Shown: positions 1 to 12,494, counted from the first letter of the stretch. The stretch: DNA of 64,000 nt from Metallyticus violacea (GCA_030762175.1 CM060846.1:236035512-236099511); one strand, 5' to 3'. Notes: generated from the sequence alone by a model not told the origin. Numbers and translations: made by a program.

Positions 1-663
1 ATAAAGATTTTCAAAATTATTTTCTTCCTCTCTACAGATGAGAGATATTTGCTTAAAACTTCCACTGCTGCATTGCCTTAGCATTGGTAGGAGCCACTTC
101 ATTATACTCATTTTCCTCATCATCACTGTTTGTTGCTATTATATAATGTTAGCTGTTTTTCTGCATGGAACTTCTGCACATTTATCCCCTCAGCAGTAAG
201 CATGCATTATCCACTCACAAAAGTATTCAATGGTGCAATTCAGTTGCAAAATTTCCTTTGTAGCAGGAAAACCCTTCTTCATCTTTTTCTGTTGCTCCTC
301 TTCCCCCTTACTTCAATTCATTTTACATCTAGTACATTTGATTTGCATTCAAAAAGCACTGGTATGCCAATTATCCTTGCACCATAACATTTAAATAAGA
401 AACAAACAGTTGTAATCAGAATTGACCTTCTTCTTGTTGTTCATCTGCTAAATTTCAGATACATTCAAAAAGATGTTCAATAAATAAGTAATTACATAAT
501 TTACCTGACTTTAACCCCATTGTCTTTTATATTAATTATATAATGTAATGTTTTATCAATGACGACAGACACTTTGAACTTTTATATATTTCAAATATTA
601 TATTTTATGTAGCCAAAGTTCCAAAAGACATTTAGTTGCTATGTAAATAAATATATAAATCCT
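1..663. other. AT-rich stretch, no gene recognised
   Basis: Only short open frames of biased composition are seen. I found no conserved protein motif, splice-consistent exon or repeat here. Confidence 0.5.
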
Positions 664-735
664 GAAGAAGAAGAAGAAGAAGAAGAAGAAGAAGAAGAAG
701 AAGAAGAAGAAGAAGAAGAAGAAGAAGAAGAAGAA
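664..735. repeat. (GAA)n microsatellite
   Basis: About 24 uninterrupted AAG/GAA units. The opposite strand reads as an artificial poly-Phe frame, which should not be annotated as a gene. Confidence 0.95.
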
Positions 736-736
736 A

Positions 737-1699
737 TAACATTGCAAATTACAATGCCATTTTACTTCCATTATTTTTTTCGGTTGACTTAGTGTCATGT
801 ATACAGCAGGAAACATCAAATTTCAGGATTTTAATACATTGTGAATATAGGAAAATTGAAGGAAACAACATAAATATTGTAAACAATGGGAAAACATTTA
901 ATATAGCAATTGTATAGATATATAATAATATATGAAAATGAAAGCAGTACATTGGATCTAAATTAGGGCACATTTGTCCAATTATTTTGAATAACTAGCC
1001 ATCTATCCTGAATTTCTAGCTATGTTACTGGCCCAGATGGTAAGGGCATCAAAATGGAAAGATTATTTGCTATCTAGGCAGAGAGAAATAAGCATGTATA
1101 TGAATTAATAAAGCGTTTTGAAACATCTTTAGAAGAAGCCAAACAATTTTCATTCTTGAAGATTGTAAATGTAGTGATAACAATGAAGCAGTGCTTGAAG
1201 AAATAGTAATTTTTTAATTTTTCTCACAGAAGTTTGGTACTGAGAAAGAGTCAAACTTTCTTAAAAGAATGTGTAATCCAATTTAATTATAGTTTATTTG
1301 AATTTATTTCTTATAATTTCCAATTTACCTGCTTGCCTAGTCCTTCCATAGTTATGCTGTATCTCATTGTTTATACATAAAATGATGTAATTATTGTATT
1401 TTGTACTATTGAAACTATTAACAGTGAAATAGTAAAATCTTGATATACAGCTGGTTTGGTGGCACTTTTACATCGCAGAATGCCAACTGATATAATCTGT
1501 CAATTTAGTTTGATTAAAATAATTTAGTTCATCACTTTAGAACAAGTTGTATGTGAATAATAGTTATTTAAATATTGTATGCTATTGTTGGCTATACAGT
1601 TAGTCACAATGTTATTCATGCAATGCATATGTTATGATTTAAATTACACTTTATCTCAAATTAAATAGCAGTAACGTCAATATATGTTTAAGCACGACA
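737..1699. other. AT-rich stretch, no gene recognised
   Basis: No open frame longer than about 75 codons and no family motif. It ends at the TA that flanks the mariner insertion. Confidence 0.5.
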
Positions 1700-1701
1700 T
1701 A

Positions 1702-2959
1702 CATGGGTTGGAACTTTAATAGTGGTAATATTGCTGTGAAAGTAAAGCAAGGCAGAATTAATTATTCTCTCATTTATCATATGTTTGTCTATGTCTCACC
1801 CACCTCACAGTAAAAGGGCTCTTCTTTCCGACTTTCAGTGCATGCGCTTTGACGAGCGGAAATTAGTCTTGTGTGAGCTACCGATCAAAACTGTTTTGTG
1901 TTGTGTTTTCGCCATGTTCACAAAACAGGAACAGCGGAATTGGTTGAACATTCAATATGCCAGTGATTGCACAATAAGACAATGTCATGCAGTTTTTTAA
2001 GAGGCGTGTGTTAAACAGCTTTACCATACAGAACAATGGCGAGGTGGGTTACAGCTTTCAATGAAGGACGTTAAAGCGTATTATACATGGCTTGGCAGGG
2101 TCACCAAGTGTCAGTGAAGAGCAAATGCAAACTGTTGCCGCGCTGTTAGACACAGCGACTTCAGACTATACGTGAGTCAGACAAAGAGATAGGATTATCA
2201 CGTACTACTGTACTGCAAAGTCTAAAGAATCGCCTGAGAATGAGGGAAATAGCATCGCGGTGGGTTCCCTACGATTTGGCGGAAGCGCAGCTATTGATAT
2301 GATATGATGGCCCAAATTCACTTGGAATGTTATGATCGTAATGAAGATGCATTTTTACGCTGTATTGTTGTGCTTGATGGGATATGGGCCAGACCGTACG
2401 GACCTCAGCTTAAGCGCCAATTTAATGAGTGGCGCCTTTACGGGGGGTCACCAGCAAAACAAAAGTCCGCCAAACCTCCGCATTTCCGTCATTTTTGGAA
2501 CATAAATATGTATATTTAAATCACAAATCTCAGGCTAGATTTGTATTGCGAAGGAAACAGCGACACGTTTTCCAGAATCCTCTCATCATTTTGCAGGACA
2601 ATACTCGGACGCACGTGGCAAATCTTGTAGCTGAATTGTACCATCGCTGCGGTTGGAAAGTGCTTTTCCATCCACCTATTTACCTAAACTGTGCCTCTGT
2701 GATTATGACTTAATGCCGAAGATATAGGAACCACTTCGAGGAATTCGATTTAAGACTTTTCCGAAATTCCACAGGCATTAGATCGCTGCATCAGGGACAT
2801 CACAGAACAGGCACTGTAACAGGGGTCCTACGACTTCCACATCGCTGGCAACAGGTTATTGACAACTTTGGTGATTAAATAAAGGGCTGTAGCAGTTTTA
2901 GACAATTATTACTTTTGTATTAGTAATAAGTATCGCCACTATTAAAGTTTCAACTTATG
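1702..2959 (+). mobile_element. mariner element with both terminal inverted repeats and TA target duplication
   Basis: The element is 1258 bp. Its left end (CATGGGTTGGAACTTTAATA...) matches the reverse complement of its right end at about 20 of 24 positions. TA dinucleotides flank both ends (1700-1701 and 2960-2961), as expected for Tc1/mariner insertion. It encloses a broken mariner transposase frame. Both ends and the target duplication survive, so the boundaries are precise even though the coding region has decayed. Confidence 0.85.
1914..2878 (+). pseudogene. mariner transposase, broken
   Basis: This is a cut-and-paste DDD transposase of the mariner family. The start MFTKQEQRNWL is the usual N-terminus of one arthropod mariner group. 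Later pieces, spread over several frames, are FLRCIVVLDGIW (first catalytic Asp), KRQFNEW, IILQDNTRTH (second Asp), LFHPP and CDYDLMPK (third Asp), ending LRLPHRWQQVIDNFGD before TAA at 2876-2878. Frameshifts and stops interrupt the helix-turn-helix region. A deletion near 2490 removes the stretch between the first and second catalytic segments. It cannot encode an active enzyme. The assignment is firm because the motifs occur in family order inside matching terminal repeats. Confidence 0.85.
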
Positions 2960-2961
2960 TA

Positions 2962-3410
2962 TGAGCATGTAAGAATGTTATTAAAACAAATGCATTTCTT
3001 ACAAAAGGTATAAAATTTATATAAATACAAAATTGAAAAATGTTCCCATATTACAACGCTTTTCTGTTTGTACCATTTTGAGTACAGCCTTTGTTTGTTT
3101 AAATGTTGATCAATGAGCAAACATATGCACATACACGACACCTATATAATATTGCATCTACCTGCTATGCCAAAGCATCTGGGATTCTGTTTGGGAACTT
3201 AGAAGTGTTAGTTGTGTCCAGAATGAGAAATCAGATCTTTCTTCATACCTAAAGCAGGCTATTAATAATTTAGAATTTAAAGAATATTTTTAAAAAATTA
3301 GGTCGACTAATTGATAGATCACAGTCTACAATACTTTATATTATTAACAAATTTTAGTAAAAAGGTTGTACAACAATCTGAGAAAAAACTTAAAATCAAG
3401 AAGGAATTTA
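2962..3410. other. no gene recognised
   Basis: AT-rich sequence after the mariner. Only a short minus-strand open frame without motifs is present. Confidence 0.4.
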
Positions 3411-3440
3411 AGGGGGGTCGAGAGGGTCCGGACCCTCCAA
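3411..3440. repeat. GC-rich palindrome, possible hAT terminus
   Basis: A run of G followed by the perfect palindrome AGGGTCCGGACCCT stands out in AT-rich DNA. Similar G/C-rich ends occur on hAT elements of the zinc-finger-MYM/52-kDa-repressor type, and a coding remnant of that type begins 1.2 kb downstream. That this is its left end is inference; the matching right end was not found. Confidence 0.35.
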
Positions 3441-4598
3441 ATATATTGAAATTTTAATAAATAAATAAATAAAAAACAATATAGAGCGAAAAAGAATGAA
3501 AATGTTTATTCAAGCTTCTCATCTTAAAATCTCAACATAGTCAATTTGTTATGCAGTTTGAAAGGATGTACGTAACAACAGAGCAGTAAAAGTGAGTCAT
3601 CTCTCCATTTCAGCATAAGCCTCTGTTCACTTTTTTGCATTCCTTATTTTTAAATATTCTATAAACTCAAAATCACTTGTGGAGGGTGAGGTACAGTCAG
3701 TTGACATTGATATTCCATGAGGAGCATATGGTTCTGTTAATGGTTCAGCCACGGCAATACAATACTAACACAGTACAGTACTTAACACTACATACCGTGC
3801 ATATTACCAACATCCTACCTAATTAAGATATAACTTAATAAAAATCATTCCTTACTGTAATATAACTATCTATTTATTATTTATTTTGAAAAGTTTAGAT
3901 CGATTTATTAAAGCACGAGGACTTGTATGATGTCCATTAACGTCAAATGCTGCAGATTTTTAAAGCAGGCATTAAAATATAAATTAAATTATATTATTAT
4001 GGTCAAGATAATATAAAGGAGAAGTCTTTACAACTCTGCTTTTTTGTACAAACTATTTTTTTTTTCTCATGTGCTAACTACAGAATGATGCTATACTCTC
4101 ACTCAATTATACTAACTCCACAAATGATGGAAAGATGATTATAAAAATGGTCAAATGATGTCCGGGTCTAAATTTCCCTAAAATTTGATCAAGGGGTGGA
4201 CACGGGATACAATACAGTTCTCACCACCTAAGAAACAAAAAAATAACCACTCTCAATACTTTAATTTTCATAATAAATTCAATAATAATTAATAAGCATA
4301 AACTAAAATGTATTACAAAACACTGGAATAATCAAATGAAACTATTACTGCAACACTTTTTTTTTTTTGCTATACACACAGCAATGTGATTCAAAAGTCA
4401 ATTCTTTAAACTGAAAGGAAGTAGGGGCCAGGAATGGGTCTTCCATCTCTCAGGTGATTACCTGCTGAAGGGTGGAGCGGTCATTTTGTTTAGCGGGTCT
4501 TACAGCTTAAATTTTAAAAGCATGCCAGTAAGCAAACATTTCTAGTGTTGTGAAGTTGTTTCTGTGCTGTGACAAATTTAAAAAGTGGGCTTGGAGAT

Positions 4599-5945
4599 AT
4601 GAACAGGAATGCCAAGATCGACAGTTTTTTCATACCTACGAGTAAAGTGTAGAAGATTAGCGCTTTGAATAAAGTTAATTCTGATGGCACTGAGGTGAAA
4701 GCTCACATTGAAATCTGTCGTGCAAGTACTGGTAATAAAAAATTGAGCTGTTTCCCACAGATTAGTACTAGTAGTGACATTGGCCTGTTGGTACAAGAAA
4801 CAAACTGTATTAACATTTCTAGATATGTTAGGTATGACATGCTGACAACCGGTTTGAAGCTTGATTAATTATTCCTGTTTCCTGTGTTTTTGCATGGGTC
4901 TAAGGGAATTGAATTTCAAAATAAATGACTGGATAGGTGGAATTAATGAGCTGTTGCCTTCCAGTAAGAAGTCCAGACTGATGGGCCTTGCAACAAAAGA
5001 TTTGTACAGAGACATCATTCTGCCATTGTTTTTGTTGAGCTTCTGCAACCAATTGTTGAAAACCTTCAGTCTCTTTCAGTAAGCGAAAAATCTATTTCCA
5101 AGACTGCAGCCCAATTACTGACAGCCATAGGGAAGAGTTTACTTCTCATCTCACTGTTCACATGCGACAAACTGCTGTCTTTCAACTTGTTTGCAAAGCC
5201 CTGAGCATGATCTTAGCTCCACTTTGGAATATGCCAGTGATGTTGTATAAGAGCTGGAAACCTTATAAAGGAATGCTGGTGAAGAATTAAAATCTTTGAG
5301 CAGTGTTCAAACATAATGACAGCCCTTTTTGATTCTGTAATCCAAATTCAAAGACAGGCAGGAAACCAGATGAAGAAGGACAATAAACACCCAGGAGATA
5401 TAGCAGAAGACTACTTTAGAATGTGTGTCTTTATTCTATCCACTGATGAATTGATATCAAATCTCAAAGCATGCTTTGAACAGAATAAAGATGTCTTGTC
5501 TGCTTTTAATATTTTGTTGCCCAGTAAAGTTGAAGAAACTGCAGATGATAAATTAAATAAGCTTTCTTTGTATTCACATGGTAATATCAATGATACTGAA
5601 ATAGAAGCAGAATACTGGATGTGATGTCAAAAATGGAAATCCACAGAGAAAAAAAAATAAGACTAAATAATGCCCCAAGTTCTTTGAATGCATGTCCAGC
5701 AGAATAATGTCCAAGTATTCACTGTCTACTTAAAATTTTATCCACCCTCCCTGTCTGAACAGCCAGTCCTGAAAGATAGTTTTCAACAATGAAACGACTC
5801 AAGACTTACCTGAGAAATAGAACCTGTGATGAATGTTTAAGTAATCTTGCTTTAGTATCCATACATTGGTATCGTAATATCAATCCTGTTGAAGTGTTGA
5901 ACATAATGGGCCAAAGAAGCAGGAGCATTAATTTAACACTGTATA
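4599..5945 (+). pseudogene. hAT-family transposase (ZMYM/52-kDa-repressor-like), degenerate
   Basis: The reading starts at ATG 4599 (MNRNAKIDSFFIPTSKV, then a stop). It continues with VKAHIEICRASTGNKKLSCF and NISRYVRYDMLTTGLKLD, the N-terminal region seen in hAT proteins of this type. The C-terminal half has a segment near 5392-5530 (DIAEDYFRMCVFILSTDELI) and the dimerisation domain at about 5740-5935 with FSTMKRLKTYLRNRTCDE, LALVSIH and NPVEVLNIM. The order matches hAT transposases. Stops and frameshifts break it into at least four pieces and the central catalytic region is not readable. It is a fossil DNA transposon, not a host gene. Confidence 0.7.
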
Positions 5946-6349
5946 ACAGTACATTTTTTGTTTAAATAGTGTAAATATTGTGAACTTTTAGCAGAAACTC
6001 AAGGACAATAATACAGACGCTCATGAACAACACTGTACTTCAATTAATTTCCAGGCCCTTATGGTGATTTCTCATATTAAAACTTTTTTAATGTTACAAA
6101 TATATTTTGCTTCTGTGCCTAGGGGAATATTAGTAATTTTTGCATAGTATGTACACATTATGACAATGTGTTTGGAGTAAAGTTGAATAATTTTGCATTT
6201 ATCTAAATCAGTCCACATGTTTATATATTCATTTTTAAAATATTGGTGGTATGAAAGAAATACATACATGCAAAGCAAATTTATTTGGGAACTATCCCAG
6301 ACAATAATTTCTATATATGTGCTTGCTAAAGATAGAAAACTAATAAAAA

Positions 6350-7140
6350 AGAAAAATGCTTAGGGGTAAAGCAATTAGAAAAACCCCAGACTATGCATGC
6401 CAAATTTTGGCCAAGAATGGAAGAAGTGATAGCAGAATGAGTAATAAAATGATCTTATATGTGTTAGATAACTATGGATTTTATGGCACAATAGCAAGGA
6501 AAAGATAATTTATTAGTAGAAAGCATTGCAAAGAAAGAGTGAATTTAGCAAAAGAATATTAGAATAAAAAAAAAAGAACTTTTGGAACAACATTATATTG
6601 TCCATTGAAGCAAAAATAAACTATCTTGAGTCAGATGGAGTGATCAGAGGGAAAAGAAAGAATAATAAAGACAAAGTTGCTAATACAAGTTCCACTGTAA
6701 AACTTATCTTGATATGGGGTATATGTCAACAAAAAGAATTCGGAACATAATGGAACAACATGTATTTAATGGTGTTTTGAGAAACAGTGTGAAGCTAAGT
6801 GCCCAATAAAGGTGCTTTATAAGAGTGTACATACACTTTTCAGCAAGATATCAATATCAAGCATGCAGCTCACATTAATAGGCAGTGGTTGATTGGTCAA
6901 AGCATTTAAGAACCCCTGCTTGATATCCAGATCTGAAATTCAATTGAACAGTTATGACCACTTTTAAAGAAGTATGTTTACAAACATTAATCAAAGTCAA
7001 TCAAGGAACTGAAAAATTTTATGATTCAAGAATGGGAGAAAATACATTCTAAAAAAATACAAGAATTTGATAAACCCCATGCATAAAAAAATGCCAGGCA
7101 GTCATCAAGGCCCAAGGGCAACTAAATTGTTCAGAGGTAT
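6350..7140 (+). pseudogene. Tc1-like transposase, degenerate
   Basis: Pieces of a Tc1 DDE transposase appear in order across three frames: LDNYGFYGTIARKR and CKERVNLAKEY; a SNKINYLESDG-like part (the WSDES...FGSDG region); TVKLILIWG (the GGGSVMVWG region); FQQDINIKHAAH (around the second catalytic Asp); a decayed SPDLNPIENLW block; and QEWEKI... with QAVIKAQG at the end. Every segment carries stops or shifts, so the copy is old. Terminal inverted repeats were not located. Confidence 0.7.
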
Positions 7141-7194
7141 TTTTTTTGTTTATTATTACTTCGTATTTAGTTTTATTAGTTATTTGTTTTATTT

Positions 7195-7320
7195 ATGGAT
7201 GCTCTTTAACATCTCAGGTTATCAGCATCCCATTTAATTCAGGGCATGAAACTTGGATAAATTTTGTACAGAAGGCTCTTCTTTCAGGCTTTAGGTTCTT
7301 ATACGTGTCATAAATAATGT
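7195..7320 (-). repeat. SINE-B fragment (3' part)
   Basis: The reverse complement matches the central and 3' part of the complete SINE at 40230-40530, including the 3' motif CTGAG.TGTTAAAGAGC.TCCA and the upstream TTGAATGGGA.GCTGAT segment. The tRNA-like head is missing. Divergence is clearly visible. Confidence 0.65.
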
Positions 7321-7329
7321 GGATTATGT

Positions 7330-7930
7330 ATTATGTAGTGATAGTATTTGGGGTTCATTTTGGGAATTCCAGATAACAAACATGGTTGGGACAAGTTCTC
7401 ATTTTCCATGAATAGTGTCATGGTGCAGTGAAGAGTGCTTTGACAGTAGAAGAGAGCATGTGTGTGGAGCTGGTAGTAAAATAATTAGCTATAAGTAAGA
7501 CCCTGGAAGGACTGATAGGTTTAATGAGATGCTGGATTCAGGAGCATAAGTAATGATGCTGTAGAACTGTGTGACTTTTATGCTTATATGGGCAGGAAGT
7601 AATATGATTATAAGTAAAAGAGGAGAAAATAAAGTTTATAAAATTTAGTTTGATGAAGAATGTAGAGGAATGAGAGATATGGTATGGGAGGCAGCTACCA
7701 TATTGAAATGAAGATATGGTTAGGGGCATTACCATTCAATTGCATGAGAGATATAGGCAATAGTTTGAGCATAATAAGTAAGAGAGGGGGATAACTAGAG
7801 CTGCGGAAATTTAGCAAAAGCTGGATTCAGAACGAGGGCAGCAAGCTTGGCAGATTATAATTGAATGTGTGAAAGGGGGGAGAAATAACATAAATATAAG
7901 TTCAAATAAATGAATTACATATTTTCAGAG
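7330..7930. other. no gene recognised; possibly 5' part of the LINE
   Basis: G-rich plus-strand sequence with no readable motif. It lies directly upstream of LINE reverse-transcriptase sequence, so it may be its eroded 5' region (inference). Confidence 0.3.
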
Positions 7931-7931
7931 T

Positions 7932-9765
7932 TTGTTTGTTGTGGAAACTAAGGAGGGGAGTCAGAATTTAGAGATTTTTTATAATTATGCAAAGGAGCTG
8001 TATAGACCATTTTCACAGGAAGAACTTAATAATCAAGTTTGTAAATTTCAGAGAAATAAAGTAATAGGAATCAATGGTTTACCTATAAAGTTTTTTAAAA
8101 TTTGGTGTGAAAATCCAGAGAGACTAACATGTTTAATAAGGCTTTTGAATGTATTAAAAGAGAAGAAGATGGTGCCAGAAAGTTGGTGTATGGCAATTAT
8201 ACACCCCATATACAAAGGTAAAGGGAATGAAAGTAACCCAAATAATTATAGAACAATTGCATTGTTATTCAATTTTGGAAACATTTTGCAGGAATATTGG
8301 CATAGAGAATTCAAAATTAGTCAGAAGCATATCAAGGATATCTTCCTACCAAACTGGGTTCAAGAAAGGAAAGAGAACAGTAATATATTTACAATTAAAA
8401 TGATGATAGATAAACATTTAGCACACAAAAGAGGTAGATTGTACAATATATTCATTGATTTAGAAAAAGCATATGGTAAGGTGGATAAAGAAGTAATTAA
8501 GTAAGAAAGGTTTAAGTGGGAATATGATCAGCATATTACAGGAGTTATATTATCAAAACAGATTAGGTATGAAGTATGGCTTTGGGGAAGTTACTAATGC
8601 TGTGGGATACTGGAGGGTTTGGGCAAGGCTGTAATTACAAGTCCCATATTGTTTAATTTGTTTATTGATCATATTTTAGATAACTTGAAGCATGTTTGTA
8701 CTCCCATGCCTACAATTAATAATGTAGATATTTTTGGTTATTTAATGCAAATAATTTCCTGGTATGCTTAATATAACTAATTCTCAGGTAGCTATAGATG
8801 AAATTGACAGGTATTCTGAAGAGTGGGGATTGAAACTGAATAAGAATAAAACTAAAATCATCATTTTAAGAAGAGAAATAAACTGTGTAAGGATGAAAAA
8901 AGGTGCATGTCAGATAAAGAAATGCAGGAGGTTAGTGAATTCTGATATCTGGGCATAAAGTTCACTAGTAATGGAGGTTGGGAAAAACAGAAAAGAACTG
9001 CAATGGCATACAGGAAAATGGCCATGACAGCTGTAAGAAAATGTTTATATAGGATGCCAGTAATGAATATCAAGGGTTTTGAAAGGCTTTATTCTGCCTT
9101 GGTTAAATCATGATGGATTAATGGAGGGGAAATTTAGGGTTCAGAGAAGGGATGGTGTAATATGGATTTAATACTAAGAATTTTCTGTTAATTAATTTTG
9201 GGAGTTCCCAATAACACTGCAAATGCAAGAGCATTGATAGAGTTAGGAAAGATAAGCATCAGAGGGTTAATGATGGAGTAATATTTATTTTCAGTTCAAA
9301 AGCTATTGGACACTGACATTGTGAAAATATACCTGAAATATCCAGAAAAAAAAATTGGTTGAACAAAATTAGAGAACACTTATTTAGAAATGGGTTAGGT
9401 AATTTCTGGGTTAAAATTAGATATTTTAGAAGAGGGTGCTGGAGGGAAGTGAGACCAAGAACGGAATATATAGATATACAAGTTTTATTTGCCCAGATTA
9501 GGGAGAAAAGCTCTCTAGCATATTATAAGGAATTAAAAAGTGATCCATAAAGGAGAATTATATTTTAAATTGCAATAAAAATGGAAAGAAGGGGTAGCCT
9601 TGGTTTTGATTAGGAAATTAAGGTGAAGAAGGGGAGATGATATTCCAGGAATTTGTCCCATCTGTAGGGTAAAGGAAGATGAAATTCATATTATCTTCTA
9701 ATATAAACTCGCAAATACTTGGAGGCAAGGTTTAATTAGTAAGAAATAGTTAATGCGAAATTAAG
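7932..9765 (+). pseudogene. non-LTR retrotransposon (LINE) reverse transcriptase, degenerate
   Basis: The first 190 codons are open and carry RT fingers/palm motifs: KVIGINGLPIKFFK (K.PG.DG..), VPESWCMAIIHPIYKGKG, NNYRTIALL, and IFIDLEKAYGKVD (motif A). After a frameshift come SPILFNLFIDHIL remnants (motif B/C region), GYL.ADNFLV (decayed YADD), and SEEWGLKLNKNKTKI (motif D/E). Further on are FRYLGIKFTSNGGWEKQKRT, LGVPNNTANARALIELG and a C-terminal CPICRVKEDEIHII zinc-binding signature. No RNase H domain was seen. The missing motif-C aspartate, stops and shifts make it inactive. Confidence 0.85.
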
Positions 9766-10014
9766 GAATTCTATTGAGAAAGATCTTTGAAGATCACAAG
9801 CATGCACCAAATTAGTAAAATGGAAATGAGCAGTTGAAAGATATGTAAGTTCGATAAATTTTAGATTATAAAGAATACCTATATGATTACGAAAAATGTC
9901 ATTTTCTGGGAATGGTTGGAAGTGAAATTATATTAAATGTATTGAATTATTGAGCCTGGGATATTGGAAATTGCTCTAGAATGTGAATGAATAATTGCAG
10001 CATTATAATTGGTA

Positions 10015-10388
10015 TTTGTGAAATAAATGAGCTAGTAGTTTGTAGTAATTGTTGTTACCTGATAAAATAAATGGTTAAGGCAGAGTAAGTGAAATATTTA
10101 TTTTAGTGCCTTGGTTTGGATTTGAGCCTGGTCCTCTGATATTCCAGTAGGTTGCTGCTAATGGACTAGTGACTGGGAACTGACCCAATCAATGCAGAAA
10201 TTTTGTAATTTTTTTAACTATCAAGAATTTAGGTAAATATGTTAGTATAAATGTATTATTGTATAAAAAATTGTAATTGTGAGGAATAACACCTAAAGAT
10301 AGACAGAACACCCTTTATAATTTGTATTAACAATTTATAAATTTCAAATTTCATTATAGTAGATGTGTGAGAGATAAAAGATTTATTA

Positions 10389-10419
<31 letters not shown>

Positions 10420-10822
10420 TTGAGTAGTGTTTAACGCCCGTTTTTACTACTGAGGCACCACAGGCGGTGGATATTATTAGTTTAGTGACTATAGCTAGGT
10501 GATAAAATAATGGTATAGGTAGAGTAATGGAAATATTTTATTTTAGCATCCTAGGTTCAGTATGAGCCTTGTACCCTGGAATTCCAGTAGGCTACTGCTG
10601 ATGAACCAGGGAGTGGGGTATCATGCAATGAAAGTGGAAATTTTATGCTTTATTTAATAATTTAGAATATAGATAAAGGGTTAGTATAAAATAACTATTT
10701 TATTAAATTTTTTGTAATCAATAGGAGGTACATGTAAAATGGCTGGAGCCAGATAATGAACCCTATGTAGTTTGTATTTTTCTTAGCACTTTCAATAAAT
10801 TTCAATAAATCAACATATATGT
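10015..10822. repeat. two direct repeats, likely tandem LINE 3' UTR units
   Basis: About 340 bp near 10015-10382 recurs at about 10486-10822. Shared landmarks are GATAAAATAA, TATTCCAGTAGG / AATTCCAGTAGG, TGCTGATGA/TGCTAATGG, GGAAATTTT and GTTAGTATAA. They follow the end of the LINE, so tandem 3' UTR units are a reasonable reading. A young SINE fragment separates the two. Confidence 0.6.
10395..10473 (-). mobile_element. 5'-truncated SINE-A copy with 12-bp target duplications
   Basis: On the minus strand it reads CCACCGCCTGTGGTGCCTCA, then a GTAGTAAAAACGGGCG segment, TTAAACACTACTC and a run of 27 A. Exact TTATTAGTTTAG copies flank it at 10383-10394 and 10474-10485. The poly-A tail, 5' truncation and perfect duplication indicate a recent target-primed insertion by LINE machinery. 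Confidence 0.85.
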
Positions 10823-10939
10823 TTACGGAATTTTGGAATCCACACAGTGAAACTTTTGTTAATCTTATTTTGATTTAAAGTAAAACACTAAAAATCATGT
10901 CGTCACATTAAAAATCTCTTTAAGTTTCACAAACACACT

Positions 10940-11690
10940 TATAAAAGTAATTTTAGTACATGTTTCGTGAGATACATTCCTCACATTGTCAACCAAAACG
11001 ACGACTGAGGAGCCAATTTCAGCAAAGTATGTATGTTACTATGCTTGTGGTGGTCTGTTAATGAACTTAAACAATATGTTGTCTGCTTCCAGTATATCAA
11101 AATTTATAAGTTTGTATTTATATTTTTTCATGTAAATTTTTTCCCATATATTAAGTTCTTTCGGATGTTGAATTGTTTTTAGTAATGTTATGTACGTCTC
11201 TATTTCATGATTCTCATTCTAAAAATGTGCAGCCACTGCTGATTTTTCTACTTGCTTGTGTCTAATATTTCTCCAGTGTTCCTTTAATCTTATCCCCAGA
11301 TTTCTCTTTGTTTTTCCTATGTATATTTTGTCACAATCCTTGCAATTAATTCTATATATACCTGAATTTTCTTCTTTCTTCTTTTTTGTTTAATTTTATT
11401 TAGATTTAATAGTTTACCAACACTATATCTGTTTATTGGTGCTAGAGTAATGTTGTACTTTTTGAAAATTTTTTGGAATTTATGGTTAACATAAGGGTGA
11501 TGTATGAATTTTTGATAAGTATTTTCTTTAAGTGAAGAACTGAGTGTGGTGATTAGTTTAATTTCCTTTTTATTTTTAAATCTTTTAATTTTTTTATCTA
11601 CCATTTCTTTGTTAAATCCATTTATTTCTGCTGTGTGTATTATATGTGCGTATTCTTTCCAGTATTCTTCTTTACTGAGTGTCAAAATAA
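10940..11690 (-). pseudogene. Penelope-like element fragment (connector plus GIY-YIG)
   Basis: The minus-strand open segment 11317-11685 carries the PLE connector (FNKEMVDKKIKRFKNKKE, FIHHPYVNHKFQKIFKKYN, LAPINRYSVGKLL). A frameshift then leads to the endonuclease region with CKDCDKIYIGKTKRNLGI and RLKEHWRNIRHKQVEKSAVA. It resembles the 23.6-kb copy but is more diverged. The catalytic reverse-transcriptase part is absent (5' truncation). The 3' end contains a hammerhead-like hairpin at 10957-10993. Confidence 0.8.
10957..10993 (-). ncRNA. hammerhead-like ribozyme core in a PLE tail (variant)
   Basis: The minus strand reads UUGACAA, a stem II of GUGAG/CUCAC, then GAAA and the self-complementary hexamer ACAUGU followed by A (a GUA cleavage triplet). 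The CUGANGA core is mutated, so activity is unlikely, but both helices are kept. Confidence 0.4.
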
Positions 11691-11865
11691 GAAATCAACA
11701 TATGCTGCTTCTAAATACATGCATATTCATTGTTCACAATGCAGAATTACTGATAATGGTGAAAAAACTCCAAGAAGACATCTATCTTTAAAATATAATC
11801 TAAGCAAATTGCATGATACGTTAGCTTCAATATGTGCTGAAAATTGTGGAAGAATTAGAGGGTAA

Positions 11866-12490
11866 TATATTGATTTTTCTTTTATGCTTACAATATAATT
11901 AATCTAAAGTTAAACAATTTATTATGCATTGTTTTAAATGTATCTGTAGATCAGATTACTAAGCTAGCCACAAATTGTAATGCAATGAAAGAAGGTGGAA
12001 TAGAAAAAAGAGTTGGTAAATAAAGTGCAAAGCTAGACAAATTATTTGCAAAAGCTACTATAAACCCCTCAAGCAATATAAATACAATAAAAGTTATTAT
12101 TCATAGGAAAAAGTAAGCATAAGTTACCTACCATTAGATCTGAAAATTAAAATAATGCATAGAGGCTTTATACAGAGAGAAATTTTGTTCGATTACATAC
12201 ATACTCCCTATCAAAATTCAAGACTGATTTTTATACAAACCTTAATCTGGGTATTGGGATCCCAAAAAATTATGTATATTCAACTGTGAAATATACTTAC
12301 AAAAGATTAAAATGAGCAAAACATGGAAAGCAAAAAATGAGCATCTAACAATGTCAGGTTACATAAAAAGAGAGTCAAGAAGTTTTATGAAATTATAAAA
12401 CAGCAAGAACCTGATGTTATAAAAGTTTGTTCTGACATGCAGAAAACCAACCCCTACCAAAACTTCCACTTTTTGAGATATTTTATTCTG
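11866..12490. other. no gene recognised
   Basis: AT-rich sequence. One short open frame at 11635-11865 has no recognisable domain. Confidence 0.4.
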
Positions 12491-12494
12491 AACA

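Noticed and set aside
598..819. Open frame with a poly-Phe run
   Set aside because: It is the reverse reading of the (GAA)n microsatellite.
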